A stretch of 64,000 nt of DNA from Clostridiales bacterium (GTDB lineage Bacteria; Bacillota; Clostridia; Oscillospirales; Oscillospiraceae): assembly GCA_022768185.1 (NCBI GenBank), contig JALEMS010000004.1, positions 1 through 64,000 on the forward strand, given 5' to 3'. Shown piece after piece: positions 16,493-23,323 of the stretch. The notes beneath the pieces are model-generated. The model ran no database searches, was not told the DNA's origin, and saw only the letters and a program-made list of their open reading frames with translations. Every line of letters starts with the position of its first letter. Position 1 is the stretch's first letter. Position numbers and translations under genes: made by a program.

Positions 16493-16792
16493 TCAGAAAA
16501 TGGGCTTGGACGGACGGATGTCGAAGAAGCCGGCGGGCGCGTCGATGTTGAGATTGACGGCCTTGGCCATCAGTGCAGGATCCACGCTGAAGTTATAGCC
16601 CTCCACCGTGTAGACCTCGTCGCCGGCTGCGCCGGGCTTGGTCTCCAGCTGAATCTGACCCTGGCAGCATCTGCACACCGGACAGCACTGACGGCACTTC
16701 CAGCCCTTGACGATGATGTGCAGGTCGGTGATGTTCCGTCTGCCGTATTCCTTATCGAGCTGAGTCTTGCCGTCCTTGGTGAGGTTGATCAT
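16493..16792 (-). CDS. Cys-rich protein, paralogue A (IscA-like pattern?)
   Basis: 99 residues, clearly paralogous to the next gene downstream. MINLTKDGKTQLDKEYG opens it, followed by the Cys cluster CRQCCPVCRCC, which contains the same C-x3-C-x2-C-x2-C frame with two extra cysteines. Then come VEGYNFSVDPALMAKAVNLN and FFDIRPSKP. No signal peptide. Role unknown; iron-sulfur or other metal handling would fit. A GGGGGA ribosome site precedes the ATG, and a good promoter lies about 70 bases upstream. Confidence 0.65.
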   Translation of the reverse strand: MINLTKDGKTQLDKEYGRRNITDLHIIVKGWKCRQCCPVCRCCQGQIQLETKPGAAGDEVYTVEGYNFSVDPALMAKAVNLNIDAPAGFFDIRPSKPIF

Positions 16793-16857
16793 GAGAAAAT
16801 CCCCCTTTTTATCATTTTTACAATCCCTCTTGATTCTCCGCGAGAATAACTATCTAT

Positions 16858-16885
16858 AGTATATAAAGCCTGAAAAATCAGGCAA
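16858..16885 (-). promoter_or_regulatory. Promoter of the Cys-rich pair with inverted repeat in the spacer
   Basis: Minus-strand TTGCCT (plus 16880-16885) and TATACT (16858-16863), 16-base spacer. The spacer holds a perfect inverted repeat GCCTGA-AAAA-TCAGGC (16868-16883) that runs into the -35 and could be an operator. Confidence 0.6.
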
Positions 16886-17049
16886 TACTACTTTCGGCAT
16901 ATTTCTTGCCGATTCGGGGCTGTGTCGGGGGAAACGGCCCTCCAAAAGCGGAATCAGAACACAGGTGTTGACACAGGTGTGAATGTCTGACGGTACAGCC
17001 GCTGTGGCCCTCCAGGCCTCTGCTTCCCCTTTCGGAGGTCTTTAAAATA

Positions 17050-17078
17050 TTGACCACCCGGTCTGTTTATGCTATCAT
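17050..17078 (+). promoter_or_regulatory. Promoter upstream of the protease remnant and lipoprotein gene
   Basis: TTGACC (17050-17055), 17-base spacer, TATCAT (17073-17078). It precedes the remnant at 17120 and is the likely promoter for the lipoprotein gene at 17415. A direct repeat of ACACAGGTGT occurs 80 bases upstream (16959-16968, 16971-16980). Confidence 0.65.
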
Positions 17079-17119
17079 GAAATGAACGATTGCTTGTGCT
17101 CGGCTTCCGGGAGGGCCAA

Positions 17120-17385
17120 ATGAAGAAAACGATTGCAGTATTTTTGACGGCGTGGCTGCTCACCACATCAGTCTTTGCCGCGGGAACCGGAGCAAGCTGA
17201 CCTATACCATCCTGCACGAATACGGCCATGTTCTGCCGGAGGACGAGACCCAGATGGACCTCTCCGTCGGGACCAATACCCATGACCCCGCAGGCTTCAT
17301 GGAAGGCTCGTTCCGAATGCGGTATGATGAGCCGGATATGCCGGCTTTGCGTTCCGCGATCCGTGAGAATTTCGGGTTGAGCTAA
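17120..17385 (+). pseudogene. Remnant of an exported zinc metalloprotease
   Basis: The ATG at 17120 has a ribosome site (GGGAGGG) and encodes a good signal peptide (MKKTIAVFLTAWLLTTSVFA) that ends in a stop about 27 codons later. In another frame, starting immediately, a C-terminal fragment reads LTYTILHEYGHVLPEDETQ and ends GSFRMRYDEPDMPALR before a stop at 17383-17385. HEYGH is a classic HExxH zinc site. The two parts look like the ends of one secreted protease joined by an internal deletion that also broke the frame. No intact catalytic protein can be made. Confidence 0.6.
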
Positions 17386-17414
17386 GCGCATTGAGAGCGA
17401 TTAGGGAGGCATCT

Positions 17415-18680
17415 GTGACAAATTATAAGAATATAAAACAAGGTTTCCGCATCCTTTGCGTGGTATTGCTGTTGGCCTGTGTTTTGGCCGGGTGCGGAAA
17501 AAAAGAGGAAACCTCACCCGCTCCGCCTGCTTCCGCAGAGAATGCGCCTCCGGCGTCCGTGCAGGATCCGGAAGCCGAACCGGCAGGTGAGACCGATATG
17601 GAGCAGGAGCAAATTCCTTCCGAAGATACGAATGCCGTCCCCCCGGCAGAATCCGAACTGCCTTCTTCAAAACCGGAACAAGGGCCGGTGGAACCAGAAC
17701 CGCCTCAGCCGGAAACGCTCCTTGCGGTTTCCGACCGGGATATGCTGAAAACGGAGCTGACAGAAGCCATCGTACATCTGCGCCAGCCCGTGCGCATGGA
17801 TATTTCAAAAGTTGGGTTGGCCTCTCCCGAAATGGATATCAAAAACATCTATTATGAGATCGTGGCACAAAATCCACGCCTGAAATACGCCTATAATGTG
17901 ACTGCCATGGTAAATGGGGCGGAATTGACCTGCAAGGTTCATTATATGCCCTATAAAACCGGTGACTTCTCCGCCGATTTTTCCGGTGCGGAGGTTGCAT
18001 CATTAAAGGACCTGCTTCTGACCGCTGAAGAACACATCGGAGAAGAGCCGGTATCCATCCGCATTACAGACTCCGCACTGGACCCGGATACCATGAATCG
18101 CGCTTTGCAGCAGGCAGGGGGCGGATATGTCAATTGCATCCTGAATGTGGATGCTACCGAGATCCGGTACAACGCCCCGGTAGGCATGACGATGGAGGAA
18201 TGCCTGGCGGCACTGCATTCGGCGGAACAGTTGGCCGACGAGGTGATCGCCCAGGTCATCACAGACGGCATGACCCGGCAGGAGCAGGCAGAAGCGCTCT
18301 ATTCTTATGTGACGGAACATGTGACCTACGACCATCGGTATTATGCAGACAGGGCCAATATGCCGTATGCGTCTCAGACCGCGCTGGGCGCGCTGCGGGA
18401 CAGCGTCGCTATTTGCGGCGGCTATTCTCATGCCGTGAAGCTGCTATTTGAGAAGGTTGGAATTCCCTGCTTCAATGTGACCGGTTCTTACTTCCGTGAG
18501 AATCATATGTGGAATTACGTAATACTCGATGGCAAGGGCTACTACTGTGATGCAACTGCTGACAGGGGTGGCCGGAGCAATCATTTTATGCTGACCCCGG
18601 ACGAAATGACGGCGCTCGGAGAGCATAAATGGGATCAGGAATCGGTCGTGAATCTTGCGCATGCCATGGAAGGGATTTGA
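17415..18680 (+). CDS. Lipoprotein with transglutaminase-like domain
   Basis: 421 residues. Signal peptide with lipobox LAGCG at about residues 25-29, followed by a Pro/Glu/Ser-rich linker (roughly 30-100), then a soluble domain. The C-terminal third is transglutaminase-like: SVAICGGYSHAVKLLFEKVG (catalytic Cys), ENHMWNYVILDG (His) and YYCDATADRG (Asp). It may act on the cell envelope as a peptidase or amidase, or only bind. The GTG at 17415 is chosen because AGGGAGG lies six bases before it; an upstream TTG has no ribosome site. It follows the protease remnant by 30 bases. Confidence 0.83.
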   Translation: MTNYKNIKQGFRILCVVLLLACVLAGCGKKEETSPAPPASAENAPPASVQDPEAEPAGETDMEQEQIPSEDTNAVPPAESELPSSKPEQGPVEPEPPQPETLLAVSDRDMLKTELTEAIVHLRQPVRMDISKVGLASPEMDIKNIYYEIVAQNPRLKYAYNVTAMVNGAELTCKVHYMPYKTGDFSADFSGAEVASLKDLLLTAEEHIGEEPVSIRITDSALDPDTMNRALQQAGGGYVNCILNVDATEIRYNAPVGMTMEECLAALHSAEQLADEVIAQVITDGMTRQEQAEALYSYVTEHVTYDHRYYADRANMPYASQTALGALRDSVAICGGYSHAVKLLFEKVGIPCFNVTGSYFRENHMWNYVILDGKGYYCDATADRGGRSNHFMLTPDEMTALGEHKWDQESVVNLAHAMEGI

Positions 18681-19051
18681 AGCTCCCCACCCTCCGCCTG
18701 ATGCTGATTTTCATGCGAAGCCGAAGAAGCCAAACCAGAGCGCGGAGCGCATGGATTGCAAATTAAGAAGGCGGGCTTACGCTTCACCCCGTTGTGGAAG
18801 CAGGTGATTTGATATCGGTCAAAGGAAACAAAGAGTCCGAACCCATCATCAATTGGAAATGGGTTCGGATTCGATCGTTTGTAAGATTCAAGCAGGATCG
18901 ATGCCGTCGTTTTCAGGCCTGTAGCAAAACCAAATCGAAGCCCAGCGGAGCGGGTTCGATTCGGAAAGGGGAAGCGAAGGAATGAGCGAGAGATGACGTT
19001 TGCTTTGAAGAAGAAAACGTCGCCGCAGACGATATGCAGTCCGCGACGACG
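18681..19051. other. Noncoding stretch with a strong hairpin
   Basis: No gene was recognised in 371 bases. TCCGAACCCAT (18836-18846) and ATGGGTTCGGA (18859-18869) form a perfect 11-pair hairpin without a following T-run. The minus strand is open through this region and into tRNA-Leu, but that frame translates a tRNA and is not believable as a protein. Confidence 0.45.
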
Positions 19052-19138
19052 TGGTGCCGGTGACGGGGGTCGAACCCGTACGCTGTCGCCAGCTCGGGAT
19101 TTTAAGTCCCGTGCGTCTGCCTGTTCCGCCACACCGGC
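19052..19138 (-). tRNA. tRNA-Leu (TAA)
   Basis: On the minus strand the acceptor arm GCCGGTG pairs with CACCGGC, followed by A and an encoded CCA. The D-loop reads TGGCGGAACAGGCAGACGC, typical of leucine tRNA, the anticodon loop contains TTAAAAT with anticodon TAA, a long variable arm is present, and the T-loop reads GGTTCGACCCC. 87 bases including CCA. Confidence 0.95.
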
Positions 19139-19152
19139 ACAATTACGCGGTC

Positions 19153-19181
19153 ATCTTAACATTCCGCCCGGAAATTGTCAA
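19153..19181 (-). promoter_or_regulatory. Promoter of tRNA-Leu
   Basis: Minus-strand TTGACA (plus 19176-19181), 17-base spacer, TAAGAT (19153-19158), 15 bases before the mature tRNA. Confidence 0.75.
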
Positions 19182-19221
19182 CGGCTTTCCCCGCCGCATC
19201 CATGCGCCGGAAAAGTTTTCG

Positions 19222-19250
19222 TTGACTTCCGGCGACATTTATGCTATAGT
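19222..19250 (+). promoter_or_regulatory. Promoter of tRNA-Thr
   Basis: TTGACT (19222-19227), 17-base spacer, TATAGT (19245-19250), about 70 bases before the mature tRNA. It is back to back with the tRNA-Leu promoter. Confidence 0.7.
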
Positions 19251-19319
19251 AGCACCGTTCTGTTCCATCCCTCCCGGTCGCAGAGCGGCTGTTTTTCAGA
19301 AGCGGTCTCAAGTTCATAT

Positions 19320-19395
19320 GCTGGCATAGCTCAGTCGGTAGAGCAGCTGATTCGTAATCAGCAGGTCGTGTGTTCGAGTCACATTGCCAGCTCCA
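19320..19395 (+). tRNA. tRNA-Thr (CGT)
   Basis: Acceptor GCTGGCA pairs with TGCCAGC, then T and encoded CCA. D-arm AGCTCAGTCGGTAGAGC, anticodon stem CTGAT/ATCAG with loop TCGTA and anticodon CGT, T-loop TGTTCGAGTCAC. 76 bases. Confidence 0.96.
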
Positions 19396-19396
19396 C

Positions 19397-19432
19397 AAAA
19401 GCGGTGAAAATCCTTTGATTTTCACCGCTTTT
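19397..19432. terminator. Terminator after tRNA-Thr
   Basis: AAAAGCGGTGAAAATC and GATTTTCACCGCTTTT form a perfect 16-pair stem with a four-base loop. Ends in A- and T-runs on both sides, so it also serves the convergent HD-domain gene. Confidence 0.9.
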
Positions 19433-19439
19433 GCAGCTT

Positions 19440-19985
19440 TTAAATCACATTTGACGCACATGAGGAGCTTTCCGGGCAGGAGCCGCGCTCGCCGGACAGA
19501 TACAGGCTGCGCAGCAGGCGTTTGCCGGAAGCTGTTTCGAAGATGTGCTCCAGCGCAGCGCGGACGGCCTGCTCACTGTAGCCGTTCTCTCCGGCATTCA
19601 CCAGGTAGTCCGCCTCCAGCAGGATCCGGTGATCCGGGCCGTCGACGCCGGTATACGTATGGTGGTGCGCCGTCAGCCATGAGACACGCCGGACGGTTTC
19701 CTGCGAAACGGGCAATCCGTCGAAAAACGCCTCCACCAGCGGAGGGCTTTCCAGCTCCTGTTTTTTCCCGTCGGTATTCCCGTATTTCTTGCGGCAGAGC
19801 GGACAGGCAATGTCATGCACGATGGCCGCCAGCTCCAGCGTCTGCTGCATACCGGCATCCAACCCTTCCAGCGCTCCGATCATTTCTGCAAAGGCATGCA
19901 CCTTCATAAAGTGCTCCACATCGTGCAGGTTTCCCTGCGAAAGGGCGATCATCTTTTCCATCGCATCGGCAATCAGCACAGCCAT
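19440..19985 (-). CDS. HD domain phosphohydrolase
   Basis: 181 residues. HD-superfamily metal ligands are visible as DVEHFMKVHAFAEMI, AAIVHDIACPLCRKKYGN (His-Asp pair) and a later AHHHTYTGVDGPDHRILLEADYLVN segment (core LTAHHHTYTG). Likely acts on nucleotides or phosphoesters; substrate unknown. The ATG at 19985 follows GGGAG; the longer upstream frame lacks a ribosome site and overlaps ogt. Third gene of the minus-strand group zinc ribbon, ogt, HD. Confidence 0.85.
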   Translation of the reverse strand: MAVLIADAMEKMIALSQGNLHDVEHFMKVHAFAEMIGALEGLDAGMQQTLELAAIVHDIACPLCRKKYGNTDGKKQELESPPLVEAFFDGLPVSQETVRRVSWLTAHHHTYTGVDGPDHRILLEADYLVNAGENGYSEQAVRAALEHIFETASGKRLLRSLYLSGERGSCPESSSCASNVI

Positions 19986-20016
19986 TTCTCCCTTCCATGC
20001 GCCATTGCGCCGTTTC

Positions 20017-20529
20017 CTACGGAACGGACAGGCGCTGCACGCCGTCCGCCTCCAGCGCCAGCAGGAAACGCTTTTTCTCCACTCCGCCGGAATATCCGGC
20101 CAGATTTCCATTTGATCCCACCACCCTATGGCACGGAATAAGAACGGAAATGGGATTTCTCCCCACCGCGCCGCCAATGGCCTGCGCAGACATTCCGGGC
20201 AGACCGCGGTCCCGCGCCAGCTCCCGGGCCAGCGCGCCGTAGCTTGTCGTCTGCCCATATGGGATCTTCAGCACAAGCCGCCATACTGCAAGCTGAAACG
20301 CCGTACCGCGTGGATGCAGCGGCGGCAGCGCACCCGGCTCCTGATCGGAAAAGTATCCGTCCAGCCACCGCCGCGCCGCCGCCAGCACGGCGGTCTCCCG
20401 CTCCCTGCACGCGTCCGGCAGTCCGGCGCCGAAATAGCTTGCCCCGTCAAACCAGGCCCCGGTGAGGCCCGTCTCATCGGCCGCCAGCAGCATACCGCCA
20501 AGCGGCGAGCTGTAATGCAGCACATCCAC
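20017..20529 (-). CDS. ogt: Methylated-DNA-[protein]-cysteine S-methyltransferase
   Basis: 170 residues. It takes the methyl group from O6-methylguanine onto its own cysteine. The active site IPCHRVVG lies near residues 131-138 (Cys at about 133), with TAFQLAVWRLVLKIPYGQTT before it (the DNA-binding helix-turn-helix) and GNLAGYSGGVEKKRFLL after it. Start chosen: GTG at 20529, eight bases after GGGAGG; the frame is open further up but without a ribosome site. Gap of 31 bases to the HD gene. Confidence 0.9.
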   Translation of the reverse strand: MDVLHYSSPLGGMLLAADETGLTGAWFDGASYFGAGLPDACRERETAVLAAARRWLDGYFSDQEPGALPPLHPRGTAFQLAVWRLVLKIPYGQTTSYGALARELARDRGLPGMSAQAIGGAVGRNPISVLIPCHRVVGSNGNLAGYSGGVEKKRFLLALEADGVQRLSVP

Positions 20530-20668
20530 ACGCACTACCTCCCTGTCATATTGCTCCCGCTGCCACATCAGGCAGCGCTGCACTCCGGCCGGTACGTCGA
20601 ACCGAAACGCCCGGGGCCGCGCAGGCGCGTCTCTGCGCACGGTGCAGTCCGGGGTGGGGCGGCCCGGC

Positions 20669-20965
20669 TCAGCGGCCGGTGTATGCATGCCGGCAGAACG
20701 GGCACCGGGGGTAGTCGGCATCGTGCGTCTTCCCGCAGACAGGGCAGGTACGCTGCGCGATCTGCAGCGGCTCTGCCGCAGGCTCGGTCTGAAACAGCTC
20801 CAGCTTTCCGCAGTTGGGGCAGGCATAGATATCCACTTCCATGGCGCCGGCAATGAGGTTCGGCCAGTCGCCAAACAGCCAGCTGGTCTGTCCCAGCTGG
20901 ATCATCGCGGTCTTAACATAGTGCATCCCCGCGCCGCAGCGCAGGCATTTGAGCGCTCGTGCCAT
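20669..20965 (-). CDS. Zinc-ribbon protein, unknown function
   Basis: 98 residues with four CxxC pairs: CLRCG near residue 7, CPNCG at about 48, CPVCG at about 74 and CPFCR at about 88. This pattern fits one or two zinc ribbons. A hydrophobic middle (SWLFGDWPNLIAGAMEVDIYAC) links them. Small clostridial proteins of this type are common and uncharacterised. First gene of the group leading to ogt and the HD protein; the 139-base gap to ogt holds no obvious gene. Confidence 0.7.
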   Translation of the reverse strand: MARALKCLRCGAGMHYVKTAMIQLGQTSWLFGDWPNLIAGAMEVDIYACPNCGKLELFQTEPAAEPLQIAQRTCPVCGKTHDADYPRCPFCRHAYTGR

Positions 20966-20997
20966 CGTCCGTCGTCCCTTTCATGAAGCTTTTCTTT

Positions 20998-21026
20998 ATC
21001 ATAGCACAGCGGGCGGGCATTTTCCA
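20998..21026 (-). promoter_or_regulatory. Likely promoter of the zinc-ribbon/ogt/HD group
   Basis: Minus-strand TGGAAA (plus 21021-21026), 17-base spacer, TATGAT (20998-21003). It starts right at the T-tract of the rplL terminator. Confidence 0.5.
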
Positions 21027-21028
21027 GC

Positions 21029-21066
21029 AAAAAAAGCAGGGCGGCGTCAAAATGACGCCGCCCTGC
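21029..21066 (-). terminator. Terminator of rplJ-rplL
   Basis: GCAGGGCGGCGTC and GACGCCGCCCTGC form a perfect 13-pair stem around a five-base loop, followed by seven T on the minus strand. Confidence 0.92.
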
Positions 21067-21079
21067 GGATAAAACAAAA

Positions 21080-21454
21080 TTACTTGAGTTCGATGGTAGC
21101 GCCGACAGCCTCGAGCTTCTTCTTGAGCTCCTCGGCCTCGTCCTTGGAAACCTGCTCCTTGATCTTGGCGGGGATGCCTTCGACCATGGCCTTGGCCTCG
21201 GCCAGACCCAGGCCGGTGATGCCGCGGACTTCCTTGATGACCTTGATCTTCTCAGCGCCGAAGTTGGTCATGACAACGTCAAACTCGGTCTTCTCTTCCA
21301 CGGGGGCTGCAGCAGCAGCGCCGCCGGCAGGAGCAGCGACAGCAGCGGCGGAAACGCCAAAGGTCTCCTCCAGAGCGTGAACCAGCTCGGACAGCTCCAG
21401 AACGGTAAGATTCTTGATCTCCTCGATGAGGGCGGTGACTTTCTCGGTAGCCAT
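21080..21454 (-). CDS. rplL: 50S ribosomal protein L7/L12
   Basis: 124 residues. N-terminal dimerisation domain ([20 protein letters not shown]), Ala/Gly-rich hinge, and C-terminal factor-binding domain ([20 protein letters not shown], then [15 protein letters not shown]). Stalk protein that recruits translation factors. Downstream of rplJ with a 47-base gap; terminated by a strong hairpin. Confidence 0.97.
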   Translation of the reverse strand: MATEKVTALIEEIKNLTVLELSELVHALEETFGVSAAAVAAPAGGAAAAAPVEEKTEFDVVMTNFGAEKIKVIKEVRGITGLGLAEAKAMVEGIPAKIKEQVSKDEAEELKKKLEAVGATIELK

Positions 21455-21501
21455 TATGATGTTCCTCCTAATTCAAATTAAGATGCTGCAGGTGCAGCGA
21501 T

Positions 21502-22041
21502 TCAGGCTTCGGCCGGGGCTTCCTCGGCGGCAGGCTCGACGGAGCCGCCCTTCTGCTCGAGGATCTGACCCAGGCAGACTGCCAGGCTGGTGATGGGGGC
21601 AAGCATGGTGCCCAGAACCTTCGAATAAAGCGCGTCCTTGGAGGGCAGCTCGGCGATTTCCGCCATCTGCTCGTCGGTCAGGACCTGACCGTCCATGAAG
21701 CCGGCCTTGATCTCGAAGACGTTGCCAAACTTCTTGGCATACTCGCTGATGATGCGGATGGGCAGAATGGGATCGGTGGCCGAGGTCGCCAGAGAGGTCG
21801 TTCCGTTGAGGACGTGATCGAGACCGTTGAGGCCGACCTTGTCCACTGCGAAGCGGGCCAGCGTGTTCTTGACGACGTTGTACTCAACACCGTTGTCGCG
21901 CAGCTCGGCACGCAGCTGCGTGTCCTGTGCGACGGTGATGCCCCGGTAATCCACAAAAACGCCCGCCTCTGCACCCTTGATTCGCTCTGCCAGCGCTTCT
22001 ACGATGGCCTGCTTTTCGCTGAGAACTCGTGCGTTCGGCAT
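21502..22041 (-). CDS. rplJ: 50S ribosomal protein L10
   Basis: 179 residues. Segments VLSEKQAIVEALAERIK, AGVFVDYRGITVAQDTQLR and VVKNTLARFAV are typical of L10; the C-terminal helix that carries L7/L12 dimers ends in an acidic Ala/Glu tail. Start: ATG at 22041 with GGAGG 11 bases before; a GTG four codons upstream overlaps the ribosome site and is less likely. The mRNA leader carries an L10-binding element and attenuator, so the gene is probably autoregulated. Confidence 0.96.
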   Translation of the reverse strand: MPNARVLSEKQAIVEALAERIKGAEAGVFVDYRGITVAQDTQLRAELRDNGVEYNVVKNTLARFAVDKVGLNGLDHVLNGTTSLATSATDPILPIRIISEYAKKFGNVFEIKAGFMDGQVLTDEQMAEIAELPSKDALYSKVLGTMLAPITSLAVCLGQILEQKGGSVEPAAEEAPAEA

Positions 22042-22080
22042 ATGTGTTTTCACCTCCGGATTTTACTGGTCGCGCCCACA

Positions 22081-22111
22081 AAAGAAAAAGCCTTCATGCA
22101 AAAGCACGAAG
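22081..22111 (-). terminator. Attenuator hairpin in the rplJ leader
   Basis: Minus strand: CTTCGTGC (plus 22104-22111) pairs with GCATGAAG (22092-22099), followed by GCTTTTTCTTT. It lies between the L10-binding element and the rplJ start, where a regulated terminator would be expected. Confidence 0.7.
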
Positions 22112-22145
22112 ACAGAAAGCAATCAAAATCAGTCAATTGATGCCA

Positions 22146-22188
22146 TCCTCGGCAGGATTTACGGCGTGACGCCACCTGCTGTCTTCGG
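22146..22188 (-). promoter_or_regulatory. Ribosomal protein L10 leader
   Basis: The minus strand reads CCGAAGACAGCAGG, a GTGGCGTCACGCC hairpin, and then CCTGCCGAGGA. As I recall it, these two conserved blocks around a variable hairpin are the hallmark of the Firmicutes L10 leader that binds L10(L12)4. The element is followed by an attenuator hairpin and then rplJ. Confidence 0.88.
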
Positions 22189-22199
22189 AGCGCTCAATT

Positions 22200-22228
22200 A
22201 AAATATCATCTTTTTCCTTGCTTGTCAA
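22200..22228 (-). promoter_or_regulatory. Promoter of rplJ-rplL
   Basis: Minus-strand TTGACA (plus 22223-22228), 17-base spacer, TATTTT (22200-22205), just upstream of the L10 leader. Confidence 0.7.
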
Positions 22229-22272
22229 GGGTTTTCTCCGGTTTTTCCAGCCCAAATTCGGAATAATTCTAC

Positions 22273-22301
22273 TTGCCTTTGCCGGGCCGACTCTGTATAA
22301 T
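22273..22301 (+). promoter_or_regulatory. Promoter of the E2-like gene
   Basis: TTGCCT (22273-22278), 17-base spacer, consensus TATAAT (22296-22301), about 65 bases before the GTG start. GGAGG at about 22354 lies in a GGAGGTTCCTCC palindrome that may affect access. Confidence 0.75.
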
Positions 22302-22366
22302 GTCTTTGTTATGGCCGCAGCATTCCGCGCGGCGGCCGCCAAATCCAGATTGCGGAGGTTCCTCCT

Positions 22367-23251
22367 GTGGCAAGAACAGACGACAAACGCCGCTTCGGCG
22401 ACCGCAAGGAGGGGCGCTGGCTGCGCTCTCTCAACCCCTTTTATACCATTATCCCTTATATCATGATCGAACGCAGCGACGCAATGAACTATTTTCAGGA
22501 CCGCGTCGACATGGGCGTTCCAGACCGCTGGATGCGCCAGAAGCGCGCCGAGGGCTTCAAGGGTCTGGGCTTCCTGCACCTGTTCGTGGCCGCCTATGTG
22601 CGCACCATCGCCGAAATGCCCGGCATCAACCGCTTCATCAACGGCCGGCGCATCTACGCGCGCAACAACATTGAGATCAACATGGCCGTCAAGCGCAGCT
22701 TCGCGCTGGATGCGCCGGAGACGACCATCAAGGTCGTCCTCGATCGGACGGACACCATTTTTGACGTCTACCGTAAGTTCACGGCCAAGACCGAGGAGAT
22801 CAAGGCCAACATCGGCGACAACAACACCGAGCAGGCCGCCGCCGCCTTCACGAAGCTGCCGCGCTTTCTGCTGCGCTTCGGCATGTGGTGCGTGCGCGTG
22901 CTCGACTATTTCGGCCTGCTGCCGCAGAGGCTGCTCGACGCCAGTCCCTTCCACGGCTCAATGATCATCTCCGACCTCGGCTCGCTGGGTATCCCGCCGA
23001 TCTACCATCACCTGTACAACCTCGGCAACCTGCCGGTGTTCATCACCTTCGGCGCAAAATACAAGGTCAACGAGATCAACCGCAACGGCGAGCTGGAGGA
23101 GCACAAATACGTCGATTTCACCGCCGTCACCGACGAGCGCGTATGCGACGGCTTCTACTATGCCACCGCCTTCAAGCGTATTAAGTTCTATCTCAAGAAT
23201 CCCCAGCTGCTCGAGCTGCCGCCCGAGCGCGTGGAACAGGATGTTTTCTAA
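22367..23251 (+). CDS. Stand-alone E2-like acyltransferase domain protein
   Basis: 294 residues resembling the catalytic core of 2-oxo acid dehydrogenase E2 / chloramphenicol acetyltransferase fold proteins, without lipoyl or E1/E3-binding domains. Segments: MNYFQDRVDMGVPDRWMRQK, a FLHLFVAAYVRTIAEMPGIN helix, SMIISDLGSLGIPPIYHHLY and FITFGAKYKVNEI. The motif that should be HxxxDG reads DERVCDG, so the general-base His is replaced by Glu. Transferase activity is therefore doubtful. The GTG start follows GGAGG at eight bases. Monocistronic, with its own promoter and terminator. Similar short E2-like proteins are annotated in Clostridia without known role. Confidence 0.72.
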   Translation: MARTDDKRRFGDRKEGRWLRSLNPFYTIIPYIMIERSDAMNYFQDRVDMGVPDRWMRQKRAEGFKGLGFLHLFVAAYVRTIAEMPGINRFINGRRIYARNNIEINMAVKRSFALDAPETTIKVVLDRTDTIFDVYRKFTAKTEEIKANIGDNNTEQAAAAFTKLPRFLLRFGMWCVRVLDYFGLLPQRLLDASPFHGSMIISDLGSLGIPPIYHHLYNLGNLPVFITFGAKYKVNEINRNGELEEHKYVDFTAVTDERVCDGFYYATAFKRIKFYLKNPQLLELPPERVEQDVF

Positions 23252-23257
23252 ACGGAA

Positions 23258-23315
23258 ACAGCCCTGCAGTACAGTCCCGCCGGCCATGCGGGCTGCGCTG
23301 CAGGGCTGTTTTTTT
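23258..23315 (+). terminator. Terminator of the E2-like gene
   Basis: ACAGCCCTGCAG (23258-23269) pairs with CTGCAGGGCTGT (23298-23309), with a second small stem inside (CCCGC/GCGGG), followed by TTTTTT. Confidence 0.85.
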
Positions 23316-23323
23316 GCCCCGGC

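Noticed and set aside
16959-16980. Direct repeat of ACACAGGTGT as a CRISPR or iteron start
   Set aside because: Only two copies separated by two bases; no further units, so no array.
16954-17391. Minus-strand 145-codon frame over the protease remnant
   Set aside because: Antisense to the HEYGH tail and promoter; no independent support.
18635-19132. Minus-strand open frame of 165 codons including tRNA-Leu
   Set aside because: Its first part is the translation of a tRNA gene, a common annotation artefact; the rest shows no family.
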